Below are positions 4,735 to 5,415 of a stretch of DNA of 5,415 bases, piece after piece. The first letter of the stretch is position 1, and the number at the start of each line of letters is the position of its first letter. Position numbers and translations under genes: made by a program. Where the stretch lies: contig MTML01000083.1 of NCBI GenBank assembly GCA_002011215.1, positions 95,200 to 100,614 on the forward strand, given 5' to 3'. The notes beneath the pieces were generated by a model, which had not been told where the DNA came from, did not search any database, and worked only from the letters and a program-made list of their open reading frames with translations. This stretch comes from Archaeoglobus sp. JdFR-24 (GTDB taxonomy: Archaea > Halobacteriota > Archaeoglobi > Archaeoglobales > Archaeoglobaceae).

Positions 4735-5415
4735 TTAAGCAAAAAAGGCCAGTATGAAATCCCTCACTATTCTAGCAGCCAGAATGGATGTTATATCAGC
4801 ATAATCATAGGGAGGTGATACCTCTACCACATCAAATCCAACAACTTCAAGCTTAGCGAGGACATTCAACACTTCAAAGAATTCTGCCGGAGTTACACCC
4901 CCGGGTTCAGGTGTGCCTGTGCCCGGAGCGAAAGCCGGATCAAAAACGTCAATGTCCACTGTAACATATACCTTCCCTTCTATATTTTCAACAGCCTTCT
5001 CCAATCCATTCAGGTTCGGATAGATATTTCTTGTATACTCCAGCTCTTCCGCTATTCCAGATCTGATGCCAAACTGATACAGATTCTCTGGATCAATTAT
5101 CTCAGCCACTCGCTTCATAACAGTTGCATGAGAGAACTTTTCTCCATTGTATTTATCTCTCAAATCTGCATGTGCATCAAAATGGATGACTGATATTTCA
5201 TGAAAATCAGCGATCGCTTTTACCACAGGATATGTTATGAGATGCGAACCCCCGAGAACAACCACTTTCTTACCATCTCCAACCACTGATCTGATTCGTC
5301 TGTAGGATTCATCGAGCTCTTTTGAGACATCATATATTGGTTTAAAGGGTGAGTAATTGTCACCAAAATCATAGATCTTTGTATCAGCCAGATCTTTTTT
5401 CAGCCAGAAACTGTA
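4735..5415 (-). CDS. speB: Agmatinase / arginase-superfamily ureohydrolase, 5' end outside window
   Basis: This encodes a manganese ureohydrolase, most likely agmatinase, which splits agmatine (or aminopropylagmatine in some archaea) into a polyamine and urea in the cytoplasm. The frame is open to the window edge: 226 residues are visible of a usual 280-300, so the first 55-70 are missing. Counting from the first visible codon, the six metal ligands are His58 (GGSH), Asp80, His82 and Asp84 (FDAHAD), and Asp154 and Asp156 (DIDVFDP). GTGTPEPGG (165-173) is the agmatinase-type active-site loop, and Glu198 (EVSPPYD) is the conserved acid. The first motif reads GGSHL where GGDHS or GGEHS is common. 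A GTG at 5284-5286 is internal, because upstream codons (DLADTKIYDFGDNYSPFKP) are conserved-looking coding sequence. It ends in TAA (4735-4737) with a T6 run just before the stop. An arginase or related ureohydrolase is possible. Confidence 0.92.
   Translation of the reverse strand, partial: YSFWLKKDLADTKIYDFGDNYSPFKPIYDVSKELDESYRRIRSVVGDGKKVVVLGGSHLITYPVVKAIADFHEISVIHFDAHADLRDKYNGEKFSHATVMKRVAEIIDPENLYQFGIRSGIAEELEYTRNIYPNLNGLEKAVENIEGKVYVTVDIDVFDPAFAPGTGTPEPGGVTPAEFFEVLNVLAKLEVVGFDVVEVSPPYDYADITSILAARIVRDFILAFFA

Noticed and set aside
4521..4757. 78-codon plus-strand frame overlapping the end of the small gene and the convergent gap
   Set aside because: It runs through the A/T-rich terminator and into the opposite gene, gives Phe/Leu-rich low-quality protein, and is out of phase with the repeat-bearing frame.
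5284..5286. GTG as the true start of the agmatinase gene
   Set aside because: The frame stays open to the window edge with 43 family-like codons upstream, and the family needs about 100 residues before the GGxH motif.

Overview
The window most resembles a hyperthermophilic archaeon of the Archaeoglobus/Ferroglobus type. The clues are a tungsten aldehyde:ferredoxin oxidoreductase family gene, TATAAA-type archaeal promoter boxes, GGTGA-type ribosome sites, short or missing leaders, and a secreted protein with a PGF-CTERM tail (the archaeosortase signal). The order-level guess is inference; no marker gene is present.

Layout. Positions 1-907 (+) hold the C-terminal half of an AOR-family gene. 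Positions 908-1439 are a 530-bp A/T-rich gap with palindromes, pyrimidine tracts and candidate TATA boxes. Positions 1440-2817 (+) look like one gene for a secreted, propeptide-bearing S1 (streptogrisin-type) serine protease of about 458 codons. It is split by in-frame TGA codons at 1680 and 1935 and by a 1-nt frameshift near 2022-2026, although His, Asp and Ser of the catalytic triad remain. Positions 2846-4099 (+) encode an intact secreted seven-bladed beta-propeller ending in a PGF-CTERM anchor. Positions 4167-4614 (+) encode a small unrecognised protein, apparently also broken (a frameshift at a C5 run and an in-frame TGA at 4486), with an internal repeat on both sides of the TGA. After a short A/T-rich convergent gap, 4735-5415 (-) carries most of an agmatinase/arginase-superfamily gene, cut by the right edge.

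How the genes relate. The two outer genes are ordinary metabolic enzymes and belong to different pathways. The centre is an accessory stretch about exported proteins: a protease and a surface-anchored propeller, both with signal peptides, in the same orientation. Whether they work together cannot be told from sequence alone.

The most noteworthy signal is that two of the three central genes carry lesions of the same style: TGA codons inside otherwise continuous frames, plus 1-nt shifts at or beside homopolymer runs, while the outer genes and the propeller look clean. Gene decay is the simplest reading. Sequencing error or translational recoding are alternatives that can be tested.
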